Source: Gordonia sp. OPL2
Lineage (GTDB): Bacteria > Actinomycetota > Actinomycetes > Mycobacteriales > Mycobacteriaceae
Assembly (NCBI RefSeq): GCF_003797825.1
Contig: NZ_RKME01000029.1
Span: 1 to 61,052, forward strand
Direction: 5' to 3'
DNA length: 61,052 nt
The notes beneath the pieces are model-generated. The model ran no database searches and was not told the origin of the DNA. It saw nothing but the letters and a program-made list of their open reading frames with translations. Shown piece by piece: positions 16,298 to 24,830 of this stretch (positions are counted from its first letter, which is position 1; each line of letters starts with the position of its first letter). Position numbers and translations under genes: made by a program.

Positions 16298-18342
16298 GCG
16301 ACTCTCCCTTGCTCCACCATCTGATCGTCGGCCCCCATGTCGTCACCCAAGTGAACGGTGGCCGCGAACTCTCCTGACCGCGACCACCGTTCGCGCTCTT
16401 CGGCGCGCGCCTGCTCCATCGACGTACGGGCCGCGGCGATGTCGTCGGCGTTGGCGTCGAGGAACCGTTGATGTTCGGCGAGCGAGAAGCTGCCGTCGGT
16501 GATCCGGACACTGTCCCCGCGTCCGGCGGCGACGTCGGCACGCATGTCCAGCAGTTCCTCGGCGCTGACCGGATACCACCGGATCTGGTCGAAGAAGCGG
16601 AGCAGCCACGGGTGCTCCGGGTCGAAACCCGGTGCGGGCAAGGGATGACGGTGATTCCACACCTGGGTGGTACGGCCGACGAACTGATACCCGCCCGGCC
16701 CTTCCATCCCGTAGATGCACATGTACGCACCGCCGATGCCGACCGCGTTCTCCGGTGTCCAGGTCCGCGCCGGGTTGTACTTGGTGGTGACGAGCCGATG
16801 ACGGGGGTCGAGCGGAACAGCCACCGGTGCACCGAGATACACGTCGCCGAGGCCGAGCACGAGGTAATTCGCGTCGAACACGATGCGGTGGACGTCGTCG
16901 ACCGATCCCAGCCCGTTCATCCGCCGGATGAACTCGATGTTCCACGGGCACCAGGGTGCGTCGGACCTCACTCCGAGCATGTAGCGCTCGATGGCCTCGC
17001 GGGTCGCCGGATCGTCCCACGACAGCGGCAGACTGACGGTCCGGCTCGGCACGACCAGGTCCTCCGCCGCCGGGAGCTGACTCTCGCACTCGGTGAGCCA
17101 GCCGAGCATCGTCTGCTGCGACCACACGTCGGGGTCGGCCTTGACCTGCAGCGACCGTATTCCGGGGGTGAGGTCGATGAGACCGGCCGGTCGTTCGGCG
17201 TCGATCCGCTCACTCAGGGCGTGTACGCGCGCCCGCAGCGCGAGATCGAGTCGCATGTCGCCGTATTCGACGAGGATGTTGTCGTCGCCGCTGCGTCGGT
17301 AGGTGACCTCGGTCGTGCCGTCGGCGGTCGTGGTACGACCGAGTATCCCGTGGTCGGCGTTCCCGCCGGTCGACAACACGTCGACCCGACAGGCACGCCG
17401 GGCCAGCCCGGTCTCCGCCGGCGAGGCCGCCTGCTCGCTGCGCACCGGGACGAAGCGGACGGTGTCGCCGGGCTTCAGCTGGCCCAACTTCCATCGTTCG
17501 GCCGTGGTCGAGGTGACCGGGCAGACGAAGCCCCCGAGGCTCGGTCCGTCGGGTCCGAGCAGGATCGGTGTGTCGCCGGTGAAGTCGAGTGCGCCGACCG
17601 AGTATGCGTTGTCGTGGATGTTCGACGGATGCAGCCCGGCTTCCCCACCGTCGCCCCTCGCCCACCGCGGCTGGGGCCCGATCAAGCGGATTCCGGTGCG
17701 ATCGGAATTGAAGTGCACCTCGTAGTCGGTGGCGAGCAGATCCTCGATGTCCTCCTCGGTGAAGAACTCGGGGGCGCTGTGCGGACCGATGGTCACACCG
17801 AGTTGCCACGAATGGGTGAACGCGGGTTGCTCGTCGGTCAGGATTCGACGCGTCACTCCGGCGGGTAGGCCCTCCTTCGCGATCTGGTCTCCGTCGGCGA
17901 GCTTGCGCCCGTGGTGACCGCCGAAGCGCCCCATGGTGAAGGTCGACTTGCTGCCCAGGAGATCGTCGGCGTCGATGCCACCGGCGACAGCCACGTAGAT
18001 CCGCATCCCGAGGTCGGTGGCCGCGCCGACGTCGAGGACGTCTCCGGCCTCGACCGGATGTGGAACCCATTGCGAGACCTGCCGTCCCGCGATCGTGACC
18101 GTCGCGGGCGCTCCGGTCACCGCCACGACGGTAGCTTCGTCGAACCGGAGCGACGGTCCGATCATGGTCGCCTCGAGACCCGCCGCCTCGGCCGGGTTGC
18201 CCACCGCCGCGTTCGCCAGGCGAAAGGACAGGTCGTCCATCGGTCCGGACGGCGGGACACCGACTTTCCAGTAGCCGACGCGGCCCGGCCAGTCCTGGAT
18301 GGTCGTGAGCGGCCCCGCGCGGAGGACGGTGATGGTGGCCAT
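16294..18342 (-). CDS. Urea/guanidine carboxylase carboxyltransferase part (KipA-KipI), no BC or BCCP
   Basis: A 682-residue protein equal to the middle third of urea carboxylase. Residues 1-330 are the KipA/AHS2 domain (LTTIQDWPGRVGYWKVGVPPSGPMDD). Residues 350-600 are the KipI/AHS1 domain (YLVLGLGDVYLGAP, GGAYMCIYGMEGPGGYQF). A helical tail follows (FSLAEHQRFLDANADDI). Full-length enzymes are about 1200 residues and also carry an N-terminal biotin carboxylase and a C-terminal biotinyl domain with an MKM site. Neither is present here or elsewhere in the window. The ATG at 18342 has GAGGAG upstream. It must work with a biotinylated subunit supplied from elsewhere, or do a different reaction. 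Confidence 0.85.
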   Translation of the reverse strand: MATITVLRAGPLTTIQDWPGRVGYWKVGVPPSGPMDDLSFRLANAAVGNPAEAAGLEATMIGPSLRFDEATVVAVTGAPATVTIAGRQVSQWVPHPVEAGDVLDVGAATDLGMRIYVAVAGGIDADDLLGSKSTFTMGRFGGHHGRKLADGDQIAKEGLPAGVTRRILTDEQPAFTHSWQLGVTIGPHSAPEFFTEEDIEDLLATDYEVHFNSDRTGIRLIGPQPRWARGDGGEAGLHPSNIHDNAYSVGALDFTGDTPILLGPDGPSLGGFVCPVTSTTAERWKLGQLKPGDTVRFVPVRSEQAASPAETGLARRACRVDVLSTGGNADHGILGRTTTADGTTEVTYRRSGDDNILVEYGDMRLDLALRARVHALSERIDAERPAGLIDLTPGIRSLQVKADPDVWSQQTMLGWLTECESQLPAAEDLVVPSRTVSLPLSWDDPATREAIERYMLGVRSDAPWCPWNIEFIRRMNGLGSVDDVHRIVFDANYLVLGLGDVYLGAPVAVPLDPRHRLVTTKYNPARTWTPENAVGIGGAYMCIYGMEGPGGYQFVGRTTQVWNHRHPLPAPGFDPEHPWLLRFFDQIRWYPVSAEELLDMRADVAAGRGDSVRITDGSFSLAEHQRFLDANADDIAAARTSMEQARAEERERWSRSGEFAATVHLGDDMGADDQMVEQGRVA

Positions 18343-18394
18343 GGATCGAGAGCTCCTCGTAGTGATCAGGTGCGGCGGGTGGCGGCGGGTGCGG

Positions 18395-19087
18395 CTAGGA
18401 CGCGGCCGGCCGGGTGACGATGACCCGCACGGCGGTCGGGTCGAATCCGTTGCAGGGGTTGTTGATCTGCGGGCAGTTCGAGATGAGCACGAGGGTGTCC
18501 ATCTCCGCGCGCAGGGCCAGACGCTTCCCCGGCGCGGACAAGCCGTCGACGATGCCGAGTGATCCGTCGGGGTCGACGGGGACGTTCATGAAGAAGTTGA
18601 CGTTGCCGACGATGTCGCGCTTGCCGATTCCGTGTCGGGCTCCGCCGATGAGGAAGTTCTCGACACACGCGTGCTGGTGTTTCGTGTGGTGTCCGTATCG
18701 CAGGGTGTTCGACTCCTGCGAGCATGCGCCACCGAGGGTGTCGTGGTTGCCGACCTCGTCGCCGACGATGGTCATCATCGGCACCGACTCCTGGTCGCGG
18801 ATGACCGAACCGGTGGTGAGGAAGATGGTCCCCTGGGCCGCGATCGTGGCCTGGGCCGAGTAGCGGATGGTGTGATCGCCGGCGCCGTAGAAGAGGGTGT
18901 CGACGGCCTGGTTGCCGTAGAGATCGACGATCGTCAGCACGTCGCCCGTCTCGACGACGCCCGACCACGGGGCGCGATCGCCGACGATCTCGTCGACGAC
19001 GACGGTGCCGGGAACGAGGGCGAGTTCGTCGGCGGGGGCCGTCTCGAGGGTGATCCGGCTGGGCTGGTCGGTGGTGATGGTGCTCAT
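18395..19087 (-). CDS. DUF1989 protein, carboxyguanidine deiminase subunit (urea carboxylase-associated 2)
   Basis: A 230-residue DUF1989 protein. GNQAVDTLFY, GGACSQESNTLRYGHHTKHQHACVENFL and NCPQINNPCNGFDP contain the conserved Cys and His residues of the putative metal site. In guanidine-degrading bacteria the two DUF1989 proteins form carboxyguanidine deiminase (CgdAB), which gives allophanate. The ATG at 19087 follows AGGAG, so the seven codons upstream are excluded. It lies 24 bp after its partner and 52 bp before the carboxylase. The assignment to guanidine rather than urea is inferred from the family. Confidence 0.85.
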   Translation of the reverse strand: MSTITTDQPSRITLETAPADELALVPGTVVVDEIVGDRAPWSGVVETGDVLTIVDLYGNQAVDTLFYGAGDHTIRYSAQATIAAQGTIFLTTGSVIRDQESVPMMTIVGDEVGNHDTLGGACSQESNTLRYGHHTKHQHACVENFLIGGARHGIGKRDIVGNVNFFMNVPVDPDGSLGIVDGLSAPGKRLALRAEMDTLVLISNCPQINNPCNGFDPTAVRVIVTRPAAS

Positions 19088-19111
19088 GGCTTCTCCTTGT
19101 CGGAACACTCG

Positions 19112-19948
19112 TCAGAGTGCGGCGGCGCCGAACGCGTCCTCGCTGTTCGCCACGGCGCGTTGGTATTCGGGATCGCGGTCGCCCGCATCGCGGATCAGGG
19201 TGTCGAGGTCGGCGGGCGCCCGCCAGGCGAGGACCTCGAGCGGGCCGGTGTCGAATGTCGGTGACGGATCGAGCGGGTGTGCCGTATTGGCGATGGCCAC
19301 GATGCACGGCAGGTGCAGGATCAGCTCGACCGACTTGTCGAGGCCGGCAGATCCCTTGGAGGTGAGGGTGCCGTCCGCCTCGACGACGACACCGTGGAAG
19401 AAGGAGACCGACGGCGCGACGTCGGTGGGCGTCAGTCCGTGTTTGGCCGCCGCGAGCGTCAACATCTCGCGACCGGCCGGAGAGTCCGAATGGACCTGTC
19501 CGTGACCGTACTTGGCCACATTTCCGGCGAGCGTGGTGGTCCCGCACAGGGCATCGTGATGTCCCGAGTCGTCGGCGACGACGGTCGCCAGGACACGACC
19601 CTGATCGCTCAGAAGCGGATGTCCCTCACCGAGATACGCCTGCCACGGCACCTTCACGGTGTCGGCGACGTTGAGTCGCTCCCACGAGGCGTCGGCGCGC
19701 CAGAGCATCAGGTGTGCACAGGCCGTCCCGGTGATGTCGCGCAGACGCAGACGCGTTCCGCGGGCCAGCACCTTGACGGCGTACCGGCCGCCGGGAACGG
19801 TTTCGGCCCAGGTGAGTGCGGCGGCATCGATCCCGGCCGGCGAATTTGGCCAGCGGGTCGCGGGTACGACGGGCATCGAGTCGGTGATGGTGCCCGCCTG
19901 GGCCCGCGCATGCTCGCGCGCGCCTGCGGTGTTCGCGGTGGTGGTCAT
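19112..19948 (-). CDS. DUF1989 protein, carboxyguanidine deiminase subunit (urea carboxylase-associated 1)
   Basis: A 278-residue DUF1989 paralogue, longer than its partner. Conserved stretches are LRLRDITGTACAHLMLWRADASWERLNVADTVK, DDSGHHDALCGTTTLAGN and SVSFFHGVVVEADG. It should pair with the second DUF1989 protein to deiminate carboxyguanidine. The ATG at 19948 has AAGGAG 11 bp upstream. The gap to the permease gene holds an inverted repeat pair, so expression may be uncoupled from the transporter. Confidence 0.85.
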   Translation of the reverse strand: MTTTANTAGAREHARAQAGTITDSMPVVPATRWPNSPAGIDAAALTWAETVPGGRYAVKVLARGTRLRLRDITGTACAHLMLWRADASWERLNVADTVKVPWQAYLGEGHPLLSDQGRVLATVVADDSGHHDALCGTTTLAGNVAKYGHGQVHSDSPAGREMLTLAAAKHGLTPTDVAPSVSFFHGVVVEADGTLTSKGSAGLDKSVELILHLPCIVAIANTAHPLDPSPTFDTGPLEVLAWRAPADLDTLIRDAGDRDPEYQRAVANSEDAFGAAAL

Positions 19949-19986
19949 GATGGTGAAACTCCTTGTGAGGATGGGTTTGTGGTCGG

Positions 19987-20147
19987 CCCTTCGAGACGCT
20001 CGCTGCGCTCGCTCCTCAGGGACCGGAATCTCGCAGCCCCGCTACTCAGGGACCGGGGATCTCGCAGCCCGCTCCACAGGAACCGGGAAGGGCGAGCGTC
20101 TCTCGGCGCCCGGTCCCTGAGGTGCGAGCGAAGCGAGCCACGAAGGG
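19987..20147. repeat. Intergenic repeat family A, inverted pair
   Basis: A 40-bp unit at 19987-20026 (CCCTTCGAGACGCTCGCTGC...CTCAGGGACCGG) and a 38-bp inverted copy at 20110-20147 flank two partial copies of CAGGGACCGG. Together they can fold into a long hairpin inside the guanidine operon, between permease and first deiminase gene. The unit also occurs at 4037-4075. Confidence 0.8.
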
Positions 20148-21704
20148 TTACGCGCCGACCTCGACCGGTTTGGGATGTTCCTTGCCTCGGGGGAAGCAGG
20201 CGATGCCGACGAGAACTGTCACGGCGATGCAGATCGGGCCGGCCCACTGCAGGATCGGCATCTCGCCGGACGGGTCGAACACCTCGGCACGCGGCCAGGC
20301 GAGATTGACGACCATCAGCGCGCCGTACAGGACGGCCAGCACGTTCACGACGATGCCGATCCGGCCCATCGAGAACAGTTTCTTGCCCTCGCTGTCGACG
20401 GCGACGCCGCCCTTCGGCCACCCCTGCAGCCGTCGGTAGAGCATGGGGGCGGTCACCGCGAGATAGGCAAGGTAGATGAGGATGATGCAGACGCTGGCGA
20501 GGGTGGCGAAGATCGCCGAGTTGCCGACGTTGACGAGCAGGATTCCCACGCACAGCACGCCGATGAGGATCGATGGCGCGATCGGGGTCCCGGTGCGGCG
20601 GTTGACATGCGACAGCGTCGAGGAGAACGGCAGCCGGCCGTCGCGAGCCATCGAGAACATCAGCCGCGAGCACGCCGTCTGGATCGCCAGGGTGCAGATG
20701 AAGATCGCGACGGCGACGTCGCACAGCAGGACCTTGCCCCAGAAGCTGCCCAGCACCGAGTCGAGGACGTAGGGCAGGCCGCCGGCGGCGAGCTGGTCGT
20801 CGAGCGTCGGTGCCGCCATCAGCGCACCGAGCAGCATCAGACCGCCGCCGATCGCGGACACGGTCAACGCGAGCCGGATCGTTCGCGGTGCGACGCGGCG
20901 CGGGTTGCGGGTCTCCTCGGCGAGTTCACCAGCCGAGCCGAACCCGACCATCACGTACGCAGCCATCAGACCCGAGACGATGAACGCCCAGATGTAGCCG
21001 GGCTGCTGTCCGGGAATCCCGGTGTCGAACACGACGTCCGGGCCGCGCTGGGCATGGGTGAACAAGGCCAGCACGACGGCGGTCACGCCAACGAGTTCAC
21101 AGGTGACGCCGATGTTGTTGATCCGGCTCATCCAGCGGATGCCGACGCAGTTGATGGCCGTGACGATCACCAGCAGGATCGAGCCGAGCAACACCGCGTT
21201 CGCTGCCCCGCTCGTGCTCGTGAGGGTCGGGTCGTCGCCGATGATCTGGAATCCGCTCCACACCGACGGAAGGACGACCTGCAGGGCGATCGCCGCGGCG
21301 GACGCGGTGACGATCTGCGCGATGATCATGAACCATCCGCCGAACCAGCCGATCACCTCGCCGCCCATGCGACGCGACCACTGGTAGATGGCTCCGGAGA
21401 TCGGGTATCGCGCCGCGATCTCGGCGAAGCAGAGTGCGACGAGGAATTGTCCGGCGTAGACGATCGGCCAGGTCCAGAAGAATGCCGGCCCGCCGAATCC
21501 GAAGCCGAGGCCGAACAGCTGGAAGATCGTCGTCAGGATCGAGACGAAGGAGAACCCGGCCGCGAACGACGCGAACTTGCCGAGCGACCGGTGCAATTGC
21601 TGGTCATATCCGAACTCGCTGAGGTCGTGCGCGTCGCCTCCCGCGGTGTGCCCGTCGGGGGAGTTGGGTGGTTCGGCGGGTGGCTTCATGGCAGTGGAGG
21701 TCAT
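20148..21704 (-). CDS. APC-family amino acid/guanidine permease
   Basis: A 518-residue permease with about 12 transmembrane helices, of the amino-acid/choline-transporter (GABA-permease-like) group. Typical segments are SFVSILTTIFQLFGLGFGFGGPAFFWTWPIVYAGQ and CFAEIAARYPISGAIYQWSRRMGG. It is the first gene of the nitrogen operon, so it likely imports the substrate, guanidine or a related compound. Start ATG 21704 has only a weak ribosome site; Met6 is an alternative. Two palindromic sites upstream match a divergent TetR gene. Confidence 0.88.
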   Translation of the reverse strand: MTSTAMKPPAEPPNSPDGHTAGGDAHDLSEFGYDQQLHRSLGKFASFAAGFSFVSILTTIFQLFGLGFGFGGPAFFWTWPIVYAGQFLVALCFAEIAARYPISGAIYQWSRRMGGEVIGWFGGWFMIIAQIVTASAAAIALQVVLPSVWSGFQIIGDDPTLTSTSGAANAVLLGSILLVIVTAINCVGIRWMSRINNIGVTCELVGVTAVVLALFTHAQRGPDVVFDTGIPGQQPGYIWAFIVSGLMAAYVMVGFGSAGELAEETRNPRRVAPRTIRLALTVSAIGGGLMLLGALMAAPTLDDQLAAGGLPYVLDSVLGSFWGKVLLCDVAVAIFICTLAIQTACSRLMFSMARDGRLPFSSTLSHVNRRTGTPIAPSILIGVLCVGILLVNVGNSAIFATLASVCIILIYLAYLAVTAPMLYRRLQGWPKGGVAVDSEGKKLFSMGRIGIVVNVLAVLYGALMVVNLAWPRAEVFDPSGEMPILQWAGPICIAVTVLVGIACFPRGKEHPKPVEVGA

Positions 21705-21755
21705 TGTGGTCCATCTCTGTCGATGAGGTGCGTCACGGGCTCCACGATGAGCCGC

Positions 21756-21777
21756 TTACCTGTCGAGTGATAGATAA
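21756..21777. promoter_or_regulatory. Operator A of the guanidine operon
   Basis: TTA-C-CTGTC-N4-GATAG-A-TAA, an imperfect 22-bp palindrome, shares the CTRTC-N4-GAYAG core with the site at 21788. Their centres are 32 bp (three turns) apart. Confidence 0.6.
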
Positions 21778-21787
21778 CCGTCCTGCT

Positions 21788-21809
21788 ATTTCTATCGAAT
21801 GACAGAAAT
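21788..21809. promoter_or_regulatory. Operator B of the guanidine operon
   Basis: ATTTCTATC-N4-GACAGAAAT, 9-bp arms with one mismatch, between the permease gene and the divergent TetR gene. It is the probable TetR-binding site. Confidence 0.65.
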
Positions 21810-21990
21810 GTTTCGAGGCGGAAAACCAGCGCTACGAGTGTGTTACACGACGCAGGTCAGCGCCCCGCCACCGTCCGCATCCTGGGCTAGGGTGAGTCGT
21901 CCGGGCACGACGACACGTCATGCCGGACCACGAGGAACACCCGAACGGCGATCCCGGGCGACCGCCGAAGTACGAGCAGATCGGAGCGAG

Positions 21991-22698
21991 ATGGCGACGC
22001 GGCCGGGTTCATCGCGCTCGACGGCGGACGATGGCGACAGCACCGGCACCGGCACCGGCACCGAGAACGACACTCCGGGCGCTCCGGTCCGCGGCCGTCC
22101 GCGACTCGTCAAGCCCAGACGACGCGGCGACACCGCGCGCGACGAGATCCTCGACGCCTCCGCGGAGCTGTTCACACGCCACGGCTACACGGGGACGTCG
22201 ACACGGATGATCGCCGACGCCGTCGGCGTCCGGCAGGCGTCCCTGTATCACTACTTCAAGACGAAGGACGACATCCTGGCCGCACTGCTCGCGACGACGG
22301 TCGATCCGTCGCTCGAGCGGGCCCGGGACCTCCTCGCCGCAGACGGCGACCCACTCCGGCGACTGCTCGACCTCGCCCGCTACGACGTCACCCAACTCGC
22401 CGCCGCGCGCTGGAATCTCGGGGCCCTCTATCTCCTGCCCGAGCTCGCCGACAACCGTTTCGCCGAGTTCCGCACGGCCCGTCTGGAATTGGCCGCAGCC
22501 TACGAGGCTCTGGCGACCGCTGCCGTCGGCGTCGCGTCCGACACGCGCTCGATCCTGCCGTTCCGGCTCGTCGAGTCGGTGATCATGATGCGTTCGGACG
22601 AGACCCGTGGCGAGCTCGGCGACCACACGGTGACCGGGCTGGTCGACACCATCGTCGGCGCGATCGAGATGCTGATGACGCATCGGCCCAGCAGCTGA
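21991..22698 (+). CDS. TetR/AcrR family regulator of the guanidine operon
   Basis: A 235-residue TetR protein with an extended N-terminal tail rich in Thr, Gly and Asp (residues 1-48). The DNA-binding domain follows (RDEILDASAELFTRHGYTGTSTRMIADAVGVRQASLYHYFKTKDD). The C-terminal half has a TetR_C pattern around RWNLGALYLLPELADNRFAEFR. The ATG at 21991 has GGAGCGAG upstream; the frame continues to 21799 but that part overlaps the operator region and has no family sequence. It is divergent from the permease gene and likely represses it. Confidence 0.85.
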   Translation: MATRPGSSRSTADDGDSTGTGTGTENDTPGAPVRGRPRLVKPRRRGDTARDEILDASAELFTRHGYTGTSTRMIADAVGVRQASLYHYFKTKDDILAALLATTVDPSLERARDLLAADGDPLRRLLDLARYDVTQLAAARWNLGALYLLPELADNRFAEFRTARLELAAAYEALATAAVGVASDTRSILPFRLVESVIMMRSDETRGELGDHTVTGLVDTIVGAIEMLMTHRPSS

Positions 22699-22738
22699 AT
22701 GGTCGCGCCCGGCTCCTGGGCGCGGGTGGTCGCCGGGC

Positions 22739-23431
22739 TCACGACCCCGCGGGCATCGGCTGGAAGTCCCACTTCGCACATCCGTAGACCAGGTTGTCCA
22801 CGAACGCCGCCTCCGACGACGTGTTCTGAACGCCGTATTCGGTCACGAAGGCCCGAGTGTTGAGGCGGGCGATCTCGGTCAACGGGATCGCCTGGTCGCG
22901 AGTGGGCAGTCCCGCGATGGGCGACGTGCTCCACCACCGCCCGCGGGCGAGGTCGCGTGAGGTCACCATCCGATCGTTGCCGATCCCACCGTTGAACCTC
23001 GGTTCCCACACGAGGGTGCTGAATCCGGAAGCAGCGCGATCGGTTCGGTCGGCCCCACGAACCCTCAGCTGGTAGGAGACATAACGCCCCTGGTGTTGGA
23101 ATCCCAGGGCATATCGCTGCGACGCGAGTTGGTTCAGCGGGGTGTTGATCCCCAGATGGAAGTAGTTGACCGCGCCCCGCGGGTTCAACAGATCCAGCGA
23201 ACCGTTTCCCGACGCACCGGCGGGCCCGGTGACGAATCGCGGAGCATGCGCGCTCAACGGAACCCACCCCCACGTCGCGACCGGATACACGTTCGTGTGG
23301 ATACACGGAAAGCCGGGTGGCAGGACTGGATCGAGGCTTCCGTTCGGCGAGGCACCGGCGGCTGCGCCTGGTACGAACGCGAGTGCGGCCCCACATGCGG
23401 CGACGAGCAGACGTCGGGGACAGATACGCAT
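22739..23431 (-). CDS. Secreted protein, function unknown
   Basis: A 230-residue protein with a clear signal peptide (MRICPRRLLVAACGAALAFVPGAAAGA), probably cut near residue 26. The mature part has repeated aromatic, Asn- and Gly-rich beta-type stretches (GTNTPLN-like GINTPLNQLASQRYALGFQHQG, WEPRFNGGI, FVDNLVYGCAKWDF) and two cysteines. It looks like a lectin or beta-sandwich exoprotein, but I do not recognise the family. The ATG at 23431 is preferred to the upstream in-frame start at 23629 because the signal peptide begins there. It converges on the TetR gene and appears to be a single-gene unit. Confidence 0.75.
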   Translation of the reverse strand: MRICPRRLLVAACGAALAFVPGAAAGASPNGSLDPVLPPGFPCIHTNVYPVATWGWVPLSAHAPRFVTGPAGASGNGSLDLLNPRGAVNYFHLGINTPLNQLASQRYALGFQHQGRYVSYQLRVRGADRTDRAASGFSTLVWEPRFNGGIGNDRMVTSRDLARGRWWSTSPIAGLPTRDQAIPLTEIARLNTRAFVTEYGVQNTSSEAAFVDNLVYGCAKWDFQPMPAGS

Positions 23432-23664
23432 GGCAACTCCGATGTTCGGTCTGAATAGGTGAGCGTCGGCCAGACGCAATCCCCCATGCGGCACCTGAAC
23501 GGTGAGCCCCGAGCTATCACCCGACCCGCTTGACCAAACCATGACGACATCGACCACCTGCGATGTCCGCAGCTTAACGCGCGTCCGACGGCACGACGGT
23601 GACATTAACGATCGTAGGGCGAACTTCATGATCGCGAACCCGCCACAGAGGACGCCCGCCGTCG

Positions 23665-24168
23665 TCAGTGCGATTCCACCGTGTGCGCGACCGGACAGCC
23701 GTTGTGCGCCAATCGTGCTGCGGCCGTGGCCTGTCCGACTCCGATCGGTTGCGCGCCGACCGCCTCGGCAAGGCCCCAGGGCGGCATCCCGCTGCTGATG
23801 GTCTCATGCTCTCCGACCACATAGGTCTCATGCCAGATCCCCACCGAACCGGTGTCGGCCAGGCGACGATTGAACCATCGCCAGGCGGGCAGATGCGGCC
23901 CGTCGCCGTCGGCGGCGAAGCGTCGGAGATCCTCCGGCGAACGCCAGTACGAGACGACCATCAACGAGGCGCCGAGGTAGAGACGGTAGGACAACATGCC
24001 CGCTTCGGCGTGCCGTCTCAGGTGCACCAACATGCGCGGCATGGCGACGAGGACCGACAGCCACGCCCATATCCGGAGCGGGTGCGTCACCCGCATCCCG
24101 ATGAGGAACAGCGTCGTGCCCGCAGGCGGTGGGACATTGGTGATCCGACGCGAGTCCGGCTTGGTCAT
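23665..24168 (-). CDS. DUF4188 protein (monooxygenase-like)
   Basis: A 167-residue protein of the DUF4188 family, related to small heme or cofactor-free monooxygenase-like folds. MLSYRLYLGASLMVVSYWRSPEDLRRFA, HLPAWRWFNRR and GIWHETYVV are the family core. A hydrophobic segment at about 24-48 (LFLIGMRVTHPLRIWAWLSVLVAMPRML) may associate with the membrane. The ATG at 24168 follows GGAGGGCGCC, so Met1 of the longer form is excluded. A TetR gene is divergent and a strong palindrome lies between, which suggests direct repression. The substrate is unknown. Confidence 0.8.
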   Translation of the reverse strand: MTKPDSRRITNVPPPAGTTLFLIGMRVTHPLRIWAWLSVLVAMPRMLVHLRRHAEAGMLSYRLYLGASLMVVSYWRSPEDLRRFAADGDGPHLPAWRWFNRRLADTGSVGIWHETYVVGEHETISSGMPPWGLAEAVGAQPIGVGQATAAARLAHNGCPVAHTVESH

Positions 24169-24194
24169 GGCGCCCTCCATGGTCCACTGATTTC

Positions 24195-24219
24195 GTAACG
24201 TTGTTACAAAACAACGTTA
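24195..24219. promoter_or_regulatory. Operator between DUF4188 and TetR genes
   Basis: TAACGTTGT-N6-ACAACGTTA, perfect 9-bp arms at 24196-24219, with a nested GTAAC-N3-GTTAC at 24195-24207. It ends 16 bp before the GTG of the TetR gene. Confidence 0.75.
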
Positions 24220-24235
24220 TGGAACAATCGACCTC

Positions 24236-24817
24236 GTGGCAAGACCCAAGGTGCACACCGATGAGCTGAGCGAACGGCTACTGGAAGAGGCCGTCCACAT
24301 CGTCGGCGAGAGGGGTGTGTCGGCGCTGTCCGTTCGCGACGTCGCACGTGCCGCGGGCACATCGACCTCCGCGGTGTACTCGCTGTTCGGCAACAAAGAG
24401 GGCCTCATCCGCGGGGTGCTCGTGGCTGCCTTCGACTCGTTCGCGGCCGCGCAGGAGGCCGATCCATCCGAGGACGTCGCGGCGAACCTGTCCGGACTTG
24501 GGGTGCGCTACGTCGCTTGGGCTCTCGAGCATCCGCGGCTCTACGAGCTGATGTTCGGCGAGACGCTCGCCGGCATCGCGTCCAGCCAGGAGACCGAGGC
24601 CGCGTCGGCCCGGGCCATCGCTCCACTGCGTCAGGGCGTCCGGTCGGCGATCGAGTCGGGCCTGTTCCGTCGCGCCGACGTCGACACGATCGTCGCCTCG
24701 CTCTGGTCGCAGGTCCACGGGATGGCCATGCTGCTGTCGTCGGGTCGGTTCCCGGCCGGGGCCGACCCGGTTGCCGCCGCGACCGCCGTCATCGACGGAT
24801 GGCGACGGCGAATCTGA
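24236..24817 (+). CDS. TetR/AcrR family transcriptional regulator
   Basis: A 193-residue regulator. The helix-turn-helix covers residues 11-55 (GVSALSVRDVARAAGTSTSAVYSLFGNKEGLIRG), and a C-terminal WHG-type domain contains VRYVAWALEHPRLYELMFG. It starts with GTG at 24236, just after the palindrome at 24195-24219, so it probably represses itself and the divergent DUF4188 gene. The MarR gene follows by 13 bp on the same strand, and the two are probably co-transcribed. Confidence 0.9.
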   Translation: MARPKVHTDELSERLLEEAVHIVGERGVSALSVRDVARAAGTSTSAVYSLFGNKEGLIRGVLVAAFDSFAAAQEADPSEDVAANLSGLGVRYVAWALEHPRLYELMFGETLAGIASSQETEAASARAIAPLRQGVRSAIESGLFRRADVDTIVASLWSQVHGMAMLLSSGRFPAGADPVAAATAVIDGWRRRI

Positions 24818-24830
24818 CTAAGGTGATCTC

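Noticed and set aside
20175..21770. 531-codon plus-strand frame opposite the APC permease
   Set aside because: The permease frame has clear membrane helices and family motifs; the other is low-complexity Arg/Asp/Gln sequence.
21705..21810. Guanidine riboswitch before the guanidine operon
   Set aside because: Only one ACGG-like loop is visible on the coding strand; neither the ykkC core nor paired ACGR hairpins can be drawn.
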